From the NCBI RefSeq assembly GCF_004793975.1, contig NZ_SRYB01000025.1, positions 13,255 through 77,254 of the forward strand: a stretch of DNA of 64,000 bases. The letters are read 5' to 3'. A program made the position numbers and the translations under genes. This document shows positions 37,418 through 45,315 of the stretch, piece by piece. The notes beneath the pieces are model-generated. The model saw only the letters and a list, made by a program, of their open reading frames with translations. It had not been told where the DNA came from and ran no database searches. The DNA comes from Lepagella muris (lineage in GTDB: Bacteria; Bacteroidota; Bacteroidia; Bacteroidales; Muribaculaceae). Positions within the stretch are counted from its first letter, which is position 1; every line of letters begins with the position of its first letter.

Positions 37418-39691
37418 ATGTTGAAGACGGACGTAACATGGCCTGAAGATTTCAGGTATCAGACTAAAACCGAATGGGAGCCTGTTGGTTTCTTTTCCGA
37501 GGCTTTGTGCAATGCGACTTCCTTTGATCTAATGCTGGGATTCTTCTCTTCGACGGCTATTAACGTCCTCTCTTACGGCTTCGCTTCTTTCATTTACAAT
37601 GGTGGTAAGATGAGAATGATTATTAATGACATCCTCAGCAGTGACGACATTAGTGCAATATCAATGGCTCATGAAGGAAATTATCTTCCATACTTTGATT
37701 TAAGTAACTTCGAGTCACTTTGCTATACTCTTAATAATCGTAATCGGCATTTTTTCGATTGCCTTGCGTGGCTGATACGGAATGACCACATTGAGATTAA
37801 GATTGTACGCATGGTTAATGGAAACGGTATCGCTCACACCAAATGCGGTACCTTCTCTGATGGAATAAATAAGATAGGGTTTGAAGGCTCTGTCAACTTC
37901 TCCCTTTCAGCATTAATGCACAACAAAGAGAGCCTAAGTGTCTTTTGTGACTGGAACGGACCGGCAGATACTGGGAGAATCAACGGTATTCAAAAATCTT
38001 TTGACAGAGCATTCAAAGGGGAAGATGATGACATAGAATTTATTGATGCAGCGGATCTAAAAGGATATATAATTGAACGGGCACAGCCTAAACATCTTCA
38101 AGAACTTCTTGAAAATGAACAAGAGCTAATCAATAGCCTAGATAAGGAGGGAATGCCGGCAACAGTTCGAAAAGCGTTATCGAAAGCTCAAGAGCGAATA
38201 ACCGCAGCTATCGACAAGATGAAAGTTTCAAAGCAAGTCGATTTAATTGCTCCACACTTCCCTTATCCGTCCGGCCCACGAGAATACCAGCAGATAGCCT
38301 TTGAAAATTGGAAAAACAACATTCAGAAGGGGCTGTTCGCCATGGCAACGGGTACGGGCAAGACTATAACGTCGCTTAATTGTCTTCTTGAAATATATAA
38401 GCGGAGCGGCTACTATAAAGCACTCATTCTTGTGCCAACAATCACTCTTGTAAATCAGTGGGCTATCGAATGCAAAAAATTTGGTTTCAGTGGAATCGTA
38501 AAAGTTTATTCTAAAAATCCAAATTGGAGAAAAGAAATTGATGATATTGAGTTCAATGAAAGCCTGGATTCATCGGGAAAGAAATATTCCTATATCATCA
38601 TTAGCACTTATGCATCTTATGCTCGTGATAATGTCTTTAACAGACTCAATGTATTTCCTCGTAAACAAGTTTTGATGATTGCGGACGAGGCACACAATAT
38701 GGGAGCCGGCAAGATATTGAGTCGGCTTAAGAATGTTCCGTATCTGAGACGTATTGGTTTGTCTGCAACACCAGAACGTCAATACGACGAGGAGACTACC
38801 TCCAAAATCATGAAATTCTTCGGGTGCGATTCATCATACATCTATGAGTATTCTATGGCCGAGGCTATTGAAAAGGGTGTGCTTTGCAGGTATCGATATT
38901 ATCCACATATAGTAAGACTTACATCGTCCGAAATGGAGGAATATTTAGAAATTTCTCGTAAGCTTGCGCAGTATTACGTATTCAACCAGAATACATTTCG
39001 ACCTAAAGATGATGATATGTTGACCGCTCTACTATTAAAGAGAAAGTGCATCATCCATAAAGCAGCTAATAAGGAGGCGGTTTTCAAAGAAATACTTGAA
39101 AGAAGAATCAAAGATAAAGGCAATCTTGATTACACACTCGTTTATGTACCGGAAGGAAATAAACGGGATGAAGATGCCGATATCTACGACAATACAGACA
39201 CAATAGGAGATGATGCGGAAAGTGCTCACCTGATAGATGTCTATACTAAGATTGTTAGAGACTTAAATCCTACAATAACTGTGAGACAATTCACCTCTAA
39301 CTCTACTGAAAGAGACAACCTCTTAAGGGATTTTGCTGAGGGTAAACTAAATGTCTTGACTTCAATGAAATGTCTGGACGAAGGCGTTGATGTGCCAAGA
39401 AGTGAACTGGCAATATTCTGTGCGAGCACGGGGAATCCCCGCCAATTCATTCAACGAAGGGGACGCATACTTCGTACTCACCCCGACAAGCATATGGCTG
39501 AAATCCATGACCTGGTGGTGGCCCCAGAAGTATGTGATTCGGAAGAGACATACAAAATGGAAAAGAATATGCTTGCAAATGAACTTAAGCGAGTATATAA
39601 TTTCGCACACTTATCTGAAAATCTTGACGATACAATTCGTGAGATGGAGGACATTCTAAATTATTACAATCTCTCTATATTTAATGTATGA
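37418..39691 (+). CDS. PLD-nuclease fused to SF2 helicase, probable restriction component
   Basis: 757 aa. The N-terminal region has one phospholipase-D-type motif: H140-x-K142, then GSVN at 157-160, with a GFFSSTAINVL start. The helicase core follows with PREYQQIAFENW (Q-like motif), TGTGKT (311-316), DEAH (423-426), SATP (449-452) and QFIQRRGRILR (motif VI). A single HKD motif implies action as a dimer. Similar DEAD/DEAH proteins accompany dnd genes and act in restriction of unmodified DNA. It starts 6 bases after the DndC-like gene and overlaps the 77-aa gene by 4. Confidence 0.88.
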   Translation: MLKTDVTWPEDFRYQTKTEWEPVGFFSEALCNATSFDLMLGFFSSTAINVLSYGFASFIYNGGKMRMIINDILSSDDISAISMAHEGNYLPYFDLSNFESLCYTLNNRNRHFFDCLAWLIRNDHIEIKIVRMVNGNGIAHTKCGTFSDGINKIGFEGSVNFSLSALMHNKESLSVFCDWNGPADTGRINGIQKSFDRAFKGEDDDIEFIDAADLKGYIIERAQPKHLQELLENEQELINSLDKEGMPATVRKALSKAQERITAAIDKMKVSKQVDLIAPHFPYPSGPREYQQIAFENWKNNIQKGLFAMATGTGKTITSLNCLLEIYKRSGYYKALILVPTITLVNQWAIECKKFGFSGIVKVYSKNPNWRKEIDDIEFNESLDSSGKKYSYIIISTYASYARDNVFNRLNVFPRKQVLMIADEAHNMGAGKILSRLKNVPYLRRIGLSATPERQYDEETTSKIMKFFGCDSSYIYEYSMAEAIEKGVLCRYRYYPHIVRLTSSEMEEYLEISRKLAQYYVFNQNTFRPKDDDMLTALLLKRKCIIHKAANKEAVFKEILERRIKDKGNLDYTLVYVPEGNKRDEDADIYDNTDTIGDDAESAHLIDVYTKIVRDLNPTITVRQFTSNSTERDNLLRDFAEGKLNVLTSMKCLDEGVDVPRSELAIFCASTGNPRQFIQRRGRILRTHPDKHMAEIHDLVVAPEVCDSEETYKMEKNMLANELKRVYNFAHLSENLDDTIREMEDILNYYNLSIFNV

Positions 39692-39921
39692 TAGGATATA
39701 AAACGAACAACGACAAAATGCTGACTGCAGTTCTTCTGAACCAACACTTGATGGAGGTCGGTGGCTACAGCGAGAAAGACTTTACGACTTTTGATCAGGC
39801 GTTGGTTTCACTGAATCCAATTGTCCGTACAGTGGCAAGAATAATTCAAGGCCACTCTGAAGGTAATACTTCCAAGAATATCTATAACGAAATCACCGAT
39901 TATCTTAAGAAGACGGTATGA
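39688..39921 (+). CDS. Small 77-aa protein of the phosphorothioation-like operon
   Basis: It overlaps the helicase gene and the DndD-like gene by 4 bases each, so it is clearly translated. The protein is helical with MLTAVLLNQHLMEVGGY and NPIVRTVARIIQGHS, ends in a basic tail, and has no known motif. Its position just before the DndD-like ATPase and its size invite comparison with DndE, but I do not see the DndE signature. I do not recognise the family. Confidence 0.75.
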   Translation: MIGYKTNNDKMLTAVLLNQHLMEVGGYSEKDFTTFDQALVSLNPIVRTVARIIQGHSEGNTSKNIYNEITDYLKKTV

Positions 39922-42077
39922 TAATAAAGAATCTAACCATTAAGAACTATCGCAGTTACTATGGTGAGTGTAGCTTCGATTTTACTTCAGGCCTAACACT
40001 TATCATAGGTGACAATGGCGATGGAAAGACCACTTTCTTCGATGCGCTGAAATGGTTGTTGGATCCTGCTCTTGAAAAAGCAGATATAAACAACATTTCT
40101 GAAATGCGAAAATCCGAATTGGAAATCGGGGAGGTGGAGACTGTTTCTGTTTCAATGACATTCGATCACGATGGTGAGAAAATGATTGAAAAATCATTCA
40201 TCGTTGAACGCGTAAACGAAGACAAGTACATAACTCGTAGCTTCTCATTCAAGGGCTATGAAACCCAGGGTGCCGAAAGATTCCCGGTTACCGGAAAAAG
40301 TCTGATAGTACGATGCTTCGATTCCTTTATCCAACGTTACAGTATGTTTAAAGGAGAGAGCACATTGAATGTTTTCGATGATCCGGATGCTCTCAAAATG
40401 CTCGTTGATAAACTTTCCGACATTCGAGAGTTTGACGAGTATGTCGAAATGACAGATGAGTTTGAAGCCAAATCGGGAACTGCCTATGAGAAAGAGTGTA
40501 AAAACGATAAAAAGACAGAACGTGAGGCACATATTCTTGAAGGACAAAAAACGGAAGTTAATGCGCGCATCAACAATACCCGTCGAGATATAAGAGACAC
40601 CGAAAAAAGCGCAGACCTCTTCGCTTCGAGAATCGAGGTGCTTGAGAAAAATCAAGAGGCGAGTGAGCGGTATCAGGAACTCAAAAAACTGATAAAAGCC
40701 AGAGAAGAAGACGTACTTCAATGGAAAAGCAGAATCAGCGCACAGAACTTCAACGTAAATCTGTTGGACAAACTTTGGATATTGGCTTCTTTCAGTCCAA
40801 TATTAAAGGAGTTCCGAGAGAAGGCATCAGCGTTTAGTAAGGAGAAACGTAGGCTCCATGACCTTTTTGTTGCTCAAAGAGCTAAAGAAGAAGGTCGTCA
40901 GGAAGTCCTTGATGAGATTTCTTCATTGGCAAATGGTACATCTAGGCTTCCATGGTACTTGCCCGATCAAGAAACCATGCAAGAGATGATTGATGATGAG
41001 ATATGCAAAGTGTGTGGCAGACCGGCGGCTAAAGGCACTGATGCATATGAATTCATGGTCGCAAAGCTCAACGAGTTCAAAAAGCACCTCGAAGAAAAGA
41101 AAAAAGCTCAAGAAGAAAAACCTAAGGAAGAAGAACTCTTCGTAAACCGATATATTGAGCAAATGCATAATCTCAGTATTTCTCTGGGGGGAAGCAAGGC
41201 TCAGGATATATCGGAATTATCTGGTACAATTTACGACAGATTGGAGCTGCTGGAAACCTTCAAAAGGGAACTTGCCAAAGCAGAAGAAAAACTTCAAGAT
41301 GCATTGGATGACAAAGCGCGTTTGTTGATTCAAGTAGAAGGCGTAACAGAAGAACAGCTTGACCTCGATTTTCAAAACCTTAAAGGCTTTTTCGAGCAAA
41401 AGGGAAAGGCCGAGAAGAGGCTCGTGGAATTGCGTGAAGAACTTCGTAAGGCAGAAGCTCTTAAAAAGGAAATAGAAGATAGGTATGACAGCCTTAATCC
41501 CGGCAGCAGCATGGCTAAGGTTTATCAAAAGGTTCATATCATTTTACGTAATATCTCCGAAGCCTTCAAAGAAGCAAAGGAATTCAACCTTACTCGCTTC
41601 TTATTTGAAATTCAGACTCTTGCCAATGAGTATTTGGAGCGTTTGAATACACAAGACTTCCATGGTATCATAAAACTGGTCCGCACAAGTCAGGATACAA
41701 CGGAAATTAGACTTCTTAGTACAAATGGAAGAGCTATAACGGATCCATCTGGTTCCCAACTCACCACAATGTACATGTCCGTGCTATTCGCTATCTCAGA
41801 CCTTACTAGCAGCAAAAGAGATGAGAATTATCCTCTGATTTTCGATGCTCCGACTTCATCGTTCGGAGGAATGAAGGAAAGTGGATTCTACAACATTATA
41901 GACAGTATTGAGAAGCAATGCATCATCGTAACTAAAGATTTCCTTGATGACCGTGGCAACATAGACGAAGCTAAGATAGACCAGCTAACATGCACAGTCT
42001 ACCGCATCCAGAAAGAAGCAGGCTTCAATCAAGATGATCTTTCAACAATTCGAACCATTATAACCCCTATAAAGTAA
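39918..42077 (+). CDS. DndD-like SMC/Rad50-type ATPase
   Basis: 719 aa. It starts LTIKNYRSYYGECSFDF with Walker A GDNGDGKT at 31-38. Two long coiled-coil stretches (about 180-340 and 375-530) flank a CxxC hook, CKVC at 363-366, as in Rad50. The C-terminal part has a signature region, then Walker B and D-loop LIFDAPTSSFGG and the switch IVTKDFLD. DndD is the ATPase that hydrolyses ATP and opens DNA for DndC in phosphorothioation; Rad50-like repair ATPases are the alternative. The operon context with the DndC-like gene favours DndD. Confidence 0.85.
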   Translation: MIIKNLTIKNYRSYYGECSFDFTSGLTLIIGDNGDGKTTFFDALKWLLDPALEKADINNISEMRKSELEIGEVETVSVSMTFDHDGEKMIEKSFIVERVNEDKYITRSFSFKGYETQGAERFPVTGKSLIVRCFDSFIQRYSMFKGESTLNVFDDPDALKMLVDKLSDIREFDEYVEMTDEFEAKSGTAYEKECKNDKKTEREAHILEGQKTEVNARINNTRRDIRDTEKSADLFASRIEVLEKNQEASERYQELKKLIKAREEDVLQWKSRISAQNFNVNLLDKLWILASFSPILKEFREKASAFSKEKRRLHDLFVAQRAKEEGRQEVLDEISSLANGTSRLPWYLPDQETMQEMIDDEICKVCGRPAAKGTDAYEFMVAKLNEFKKHLEEKKKAQEEKPKEEELFVNRYIEQMHNLSISLGGSKAQDISELSGTIYDRLELLETFKRELAKAEEKLQDALDDKARLLIQVEGVTEEQLDLDFQNLKGFFEQKGKAEKRLVELREELRKAEALKKEIEDRYDSLNPGSSMAKVYQKVHIILRNISEAFKEAKEFNLTRFLFEIQTLANEYLERLNTQDFHGIIKLVRTSQDTTEIRLLSTNGRAITDPSGSQLTTMYMSVLFAISDLTSSKRDENYPLIFDAPTSSFGGMKESGFYNIIDSIEKQCIIVTKDFLDDRGNIDEAKIDQLTCTVYRIQKEAGFNQDDLSTIRTIITPIK

Positions 42078-42078
42078 T

Positions 42079-42666
42079 ATGGAGAAGCTGTATGACCTTT
42101 GGGCCAAACGCAACCCGGAATGGGAGAAACGCTTTGAAGAGCCCATTTTCAAGACCTTTGCCGATTACGGCAAGGGGAATACCTCACTTTCAGAAACCCG
42201 AGGAAAAATATTCGGGGCCGGTTATGAAATCTTTATAATTGCTTTCTTTATAGGGTTATATTTCGACCAGACTCGTAAACTGACAGATGATAAAGAGGAG
42301 CGGAAAACTTGTGGTCAGGCTATACAGTACTGGGGCAATATTGAGACTCGCGGCATCCGTCAGACTTATGGAGCGATAAGAGACTATATCTTTGCTGCTC
42401 TCATAGCAAAAACAGACATAGACTTGATTGCACTCGATAAAGGAGACCCAAAAGTAACACCTCGAAAAGTGGTCGATGCTCTTGTGGAGAAAATGGAAGA
42501 ATACGCCAACTTCGGTCTCTATTACATGGAAGAGCAATTGATTGACAACCCCGACTACTTCTTCCGAGACAAAGCCTTCCTCCGTCTATTCCTTCAGTTC
42601 ATCCCTCAACAAAAAGAAGAAGAGCAACAGGCACAAGACTCAGACGATCTTCCAGAAGAACTATAA
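42079..42666 (+). CDS. 195-aa protein closing the phosphorothioation-like operon
   Basis: It begins 1 base after the DndD-like stop. The most conserved-looking part is SLSETRGKIFGAGYEIFIIAFFIGLYFDQTR (residues about 36-66), followed by a helical, acidic C-terminal half and a glutamate/glutamine-rich tail (QQKEEEQQAQ). The hydrophobic stretch could be buried rather than membrane-spanning. It is not DndE by sequence that I can see, but it occupies the usual position of dndE after dndD and might replace it. An intrinsic terminator follows. Confidence 0.75.
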   Translation: MEKLYDLWAKRNPEWEKRFEEPIFKTFADYGKGNTSLSETRGKIFGAGYEIFIIAFFIGLYFDQTRKLTDDKEERKTCGQAIQYWGNIETRGIRQTYGAIRDYIFAALIAKTDIDLIALDKGDPKVTPRKVVDALVEKMEEYANFGLYYMEEQLIDNPDYFFRDKAFLRLFLQFIPQQKEEEQQAQDSDDLPEEL

Positions 42667-42668
42667 TC

Positions 42669-42704
42669 AAAGAGCCATTCAATCCAAGTTGAGTGGCTCT
42701 TTTA
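42669..42704 (+). terminator. Terminator of the seven-gene operon
   Basis: Hairpin with arms AAAGAGCCATTCAA and TTGAGTGGCTCTTTT around a short loop, one mismatch, ending in a T run. It begins 2 bases after the last stop codon. Confidence 0.8.
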
Positions 42705-42820
42705 AGTCTTTGAGTGAATTATGATATGTTATATAGGGATATACGCCTATTTCACTTCGTTTTAATCCGTAATAATTTGGACGGAGAACTACCACAAATA
42801 TCAATAAGTTCTGTATTTTG

Positions 42821-43084
42821 TTATTCTAGAGAATCTCTATTTATCATTCCTAGGATACCAAGATTATGCTGTGACATAAAGCCACAATGAGTACATACGA
42901 GTGCTACAGAAGGCACCATAGGGCCATTCCCTAATACTATGCTATCCATTTGATGCTGAATACCTTGTATTAGAAATCCGTCTACAATACTAAAGTTCTT
43001 ATTATGGCAAATTGGACATTCAAACGAAGGAATTCTTTCCGACAGTCTTTTTATAATCTCTATTTTAGTTTTTTCGTCAAACAT
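42821..43084 (-). CDS. Small zinc-ribbon protein
   Basis: 87 aa. Two CxxC pairs, CPIC at residues about 23-26 and CTHC at about 68-71, can form a treble-clef or zinc-ribbon site. Between them is a hydrophobic segment without a clear fold. It overlaps the preceding gene on the same strand by 8 bases, so it is the third gene of a three-gene operon with a membrane-anchored deoxyribosyltransferase-like protein and a four-helix membrane protein. No function is known to me. A nucleic-acid or partner-binding role is an inference. Confidence 0.7.
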   Translation of the reverse strand: MFDEKTKIEIIKRLSERIPSFECPICHNKNFSIVDGFLIQGIQHQMDSIVLGNGPMVPSVALVCTHCGFMSQHNLGILGMINRDSLE

Positions 43085-43772
43085 AGTGAATGGTTCCTAA
43101 AATATTAGAAAGCTTGTTCTTTAGATCCTTAGGGTTAGAATAAAGCAATAATCGGTCAGACCTCAAATCGAAAGGAATGTCCTTGACATTACTCATATTT
43201 GCTATTAAAATCACGGTTTTCCCAATGCTATGTGCTAGTCCAATTTCATAAAACACGTTGGGATTCTTCCCATCCAACACCGCCACAATTAATTGAGAAT
43301 CCAAAATTAATTGGACAATTTGATTCAATAATTTACCAGGATTATATGGTGTGTCACTTCTATAACACTCATATCCATTAGACTGACAAGCGTCTTTAAT
43401 AGTTAAATACGTTTTATCAAAAGATTTATGAAATGGCATTAGGCAAAAAACAGTCTTGTCCTTGACCTTTACGTTTCCAAGGTCAATCCCCAGATCTTTG
43501 TAAAAAGAATGGTTTGGAATAACAGAGTTTATGCTCAAATCTTTATCAGGAAATTGTAATAGCAGCTTTGTATTGTCAAATAAGCGTTCTGGATCCCCTA
43601 ACAAAATTTCATTTAAACTATATATTTGGTTCTCTAGCCTTTTGCGTTGACCAGTAATAGAAGCCTTATCATTTTCTTTGGTGTATTTCCTCCTCATACG
43701 ATATATATATAGGCAATACCCTAACGATAAAATGCTAGCCACGAGAGAGGCATATATTATAAATTCAGACAT
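43077..43772 (-). CDS. Membrane-anchored nucleoside 2-deoxyribosyltransferase/TIR-like protein
   Basis: 231 aa. One N-terminal membrane helix (about 4-24) is followed by a basic, coiled linker. Residues about 105-230 form a Rossmann-like domain: VFCLMPFHKSFDKTYLTIKD, QLIVAVLDGKNPNVFYEIGL, then GKTVILIAN. The NVFYEIGLA motif places a Glu where deoxyribosyltransferases and TIR NADases have the catalytic Glu. In defence islands such domains often act as NAD- or nucleotide-consuming effectors. It lies 3 bases after the membrane-protein gene and overlaps the zinc-ribbon gene. An effector role is an inference. Confidence 0.72.
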   Translation of the reverse strand: MSEFIIYASLVASILSLGYCLYIYRMRRKYTKENDKASITGQRKRLENQIYSLNEILLGDPERLFDNTKLLLQFPDKDLSINSVIPNHSFYKDLGIDLGNVKVKDKTVFCLMPFHKSFDKTYLTIKDACQSNGYECYRSDTPYNPGKLLNQIVQLILDSQLIVAVLDGKNPNVFYEIGLAHSIGKTVILIANMSNVKDIPFDLRSDRLLLYSNPKDLKNKLSNILGTIHYV

Positions 43773-43775
43773 ATC

Positions 43776-44207
43776 TTAAATTATTTGTAGGTAAATAAAA
43801 CAAATCCAGGCTATAGCGAGAATGACATCAAGGATGCCAAATAAATATACCTTAAGTCCTTTTTCATCATAACTGTGTCTGATAGAACACTGTCTAAAAT
43901 GACAGCATATTATTGATACCACTAAGCTTATCACAACAAGTACAATTCCTAATGCAAAATTAGGCTCTTTCATAAAACCTGTTATTATAACTGTGATTAC
44001 AACTAAACATAAATCAATTGGCAATTCAAGTGCCAGCAGTCCCCAGTCTTTCCGTTCAGATTCTTTTGACACCAAATATTTTAACAATGACATAAATACC
44101 AAAAGAGCAACAGATAACCAAAAGGCATAAAACAGACTATCAGGATTTTTTAATGCTTCCCAATAGTTTGGTTCTATATTATTTATTTCAGGTGGAATAT
44201 TTTCCAT
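43776..44207 (-). CDS. Four-helix integral membrane protein
   Basis: 143 aa from the ATG at 44205-44207 (MENIPPEINN). A frame extends upstream to 44261 but adds a leader with no sensible features. Four hydrophobic segments are visible: FYAFWLSVALLVFMSLLKYL, ALELPIDLCLVVITVIITGF, FALGIVLVVISLVVSIICC and FGILDVILAIAWICFIYL. I do not recognise the family. It is the first gene of a three-gene operon and may be a pore-forming or scaffold partner of the deoxyribosyltransferase-like protein. It ends the island about 60 bases from the tRNA-Leu terminator. Confidence 0.7.
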   Translation of the reverse strand: MENIPPEINNIEPNYWEALKNPDSLFYAFWLSVALLVFMSLLKYLVSKESERKDWGLLALELPIDLCLVVITVIITGFMKEPNFALGIVLVVISLVVSIICCHFRQCSIRHSYDEKGLKVYLFGILDVILAIAWICFIYLQII

Positions 44208-44265
44208 TATTTGAAGTATAACATTGTTGAATAAATTTTCTTCGGTGCAAAATCGGTGCAATGTT

Positions 44266-44313
44266 AAAGAAAAAAAAGAGATAAGAAACTGTATTTTTTC
44301 AGAATCTTATCTC
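44266..44313 (-). terminator. Intrinsic terminator of tRNA-Leu
   Basis: On the minus strand: GAGATAAG, an inner imperfect stem (CTG with CAG), CTTATCTC, then a run of eight T. It begins 11 bases after the tRNA 3' end. Confidence 0.75.
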
Positions 44314-44323
44314 TTCTCAGAGG

Positions 44324-44404
44324 TGCCCAGAACAGGACTCGAACCTGCACGCCTCTCAGCACTCGCACCTGAAACGAGCGCGTCTACCATTCCGCCACCT
44401 GGGC
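44324..44404 (-). tRNA. tRNA-Leu (anticodon CAG)
   Basis: 81 nt on the minus strand. The acceptor stem is GCCCAGG with TCTGGGC, and the D-arm region is GGCGGAATGGTAGACGC. The anticodon stem CTCGT/GCGAG encloses the loop TTCAGGT with anticodon CAG. A variable arm (TGCTGAGAGGCG) of leucine type and the T-arm GCAGGTTCGAGTCCTGT follow. The discriminator is A, followed by CC but no full CCA in the DNA. It borders the accessory island, a common insertion point, but I found no duplicated tRNA end in the window. Confidence 0.93.
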
Positions 44405-44445
44405 AAGGTGTCGTACCCACGGGAGTGGGTCGCTGTTTGTGGATG

Positions 44446-44477
44446 CAAAGTTAGGGAGTTTTTTTTGTTTTGCCAAA
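44446..44477 (-). promoter_or_regulatory. Promoter of tRNA-Leu
   Basis: Minus strand: TTTG, a 20-base spacer, then TAACTTTG. Both halves match the Bacteroidota consensus exactly, about 40 bases before the tRNA. Confidence 0.8.
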
Positions 44478-44624
44478 TATTTTGGGTTAAATCTTTTTAT
44501 TTTTTTGTGTGGGTGGTGGTTCGTCGTTGGGAGAAGGTGGTTTGTAGGAGAGGGAGTAGTGGTAGATTGGGTGGAGAGGTAGTGGTGATGGATGAGAGAG
44601 CTTAGGGTGATAGTTTTTGGTTGG

Positions 44625-45296
44625 TCAGAGGAGGCGGAAGGTGTGGCGGTGGAGGGGAGTGGCACCGAGGCGAGCGATTGCCTGGCGATGGGCTTTTGTG
44701 GGGTAGCCTTTGTTGATTTCCCAGTCGTAGCCGGGGTATTGGGCGGCGAGTTTCTTCATCAGTTCATCGCGGTGGGTCTTGGCGAGTACAGAGGCGGCTG
44801 CTATCGACATGTATGTGGCGTCGCCTTTGACTACGGTTGTATGCGGGATGATTATGCCGTCGGGGATAGTATCGTTGTCAATATTGTCAGTAATGTCGGT
44901 ATTGTCAATATTGACGTTATTGACATGCTGGACAATGTTGGAGGGGGAGGTGTAAGGTTTGAAGCGGTTGCCGTCTACGAGGATGTGTTGGGGGCGGATG
45001 GAGAGGGCGTCAAGGGCGCGGTGCATGCCTATGATGGAGGCATTGAGGATGTTTATGCGGTCGATCTCCTCGGCATCCACCATCACTACTGCCCACGCGA
45101 GTGCGTGCTTCTCAATGTATGGACGTAGCTCCTCACGTTTCTTCTCGGTGAGTTGCTTGCTGTCGTTCAGCTGGGGACATTCAAAGTCGGGGGGGAGGAT
45201 TACGGCTGCGCAGCTTACGGGTCCGCAGAGACAACCGCGTCCGGCTTCGTCGCATCCTGCCTCCATAATGCCGGGGTAGAGGTAAGGCTTAAGCAT
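44625..45296 (-). CDS. rnhB: Ribonuclease HII with a low-complexity insertion
   Basis: 223 aa. Catalytic motifs: GCDEAGRGCLCGPV (Asp16, Glu17), ILVDGN (Asp108) and the later Asp in KGDATYMSIAAASVLAK. The enzyme nicks RNA-DNA hybrids at embedded ribonucleotides. Between RFKPY (115) and IPHTTVVKGD there is an extra stretch of about 34 residues rich in Asn, Asp and Ile, encoded by an imperfect short DNA repeat; typical homologues join these two motifs directly. The catalytic residues are intact, so it is probably active. It lies 19 bases after the polyprenyl synthase gene. Confidence 0.93.
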   Translation of the reverse strand: MLKPYLYPGIMEAGCDEAGRGCLCGPVSCAAVILPPDFECPQLNDSKQLTEKKREELRPYIEKHALAWAVVMVDAEEIDRINILNASIIGMHRALDALSIRPQHILVDGNRFKPYTSPSNIVQHVNNVNIDNTDITDNIDNDTIPDGIIIPHTTVVKGDATYMSIAAASVLAKTHRDELMKKLAAQYPGYDWEINKGYPTKAHRQAIARLGATPLHRHTFRLL

Positions 45297-45315
45297 CGGG
45301 ATTATGGGAGTGTGC

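Noticed and set aside
44324..44404. tRNA-Leu as the attachment site of an integrative element covering 29.2-44.3 kb
   Set aside because: No duplicated tRNA end, integrase or excisionase gene was found in the window, so only the neighbourhood can be stated.
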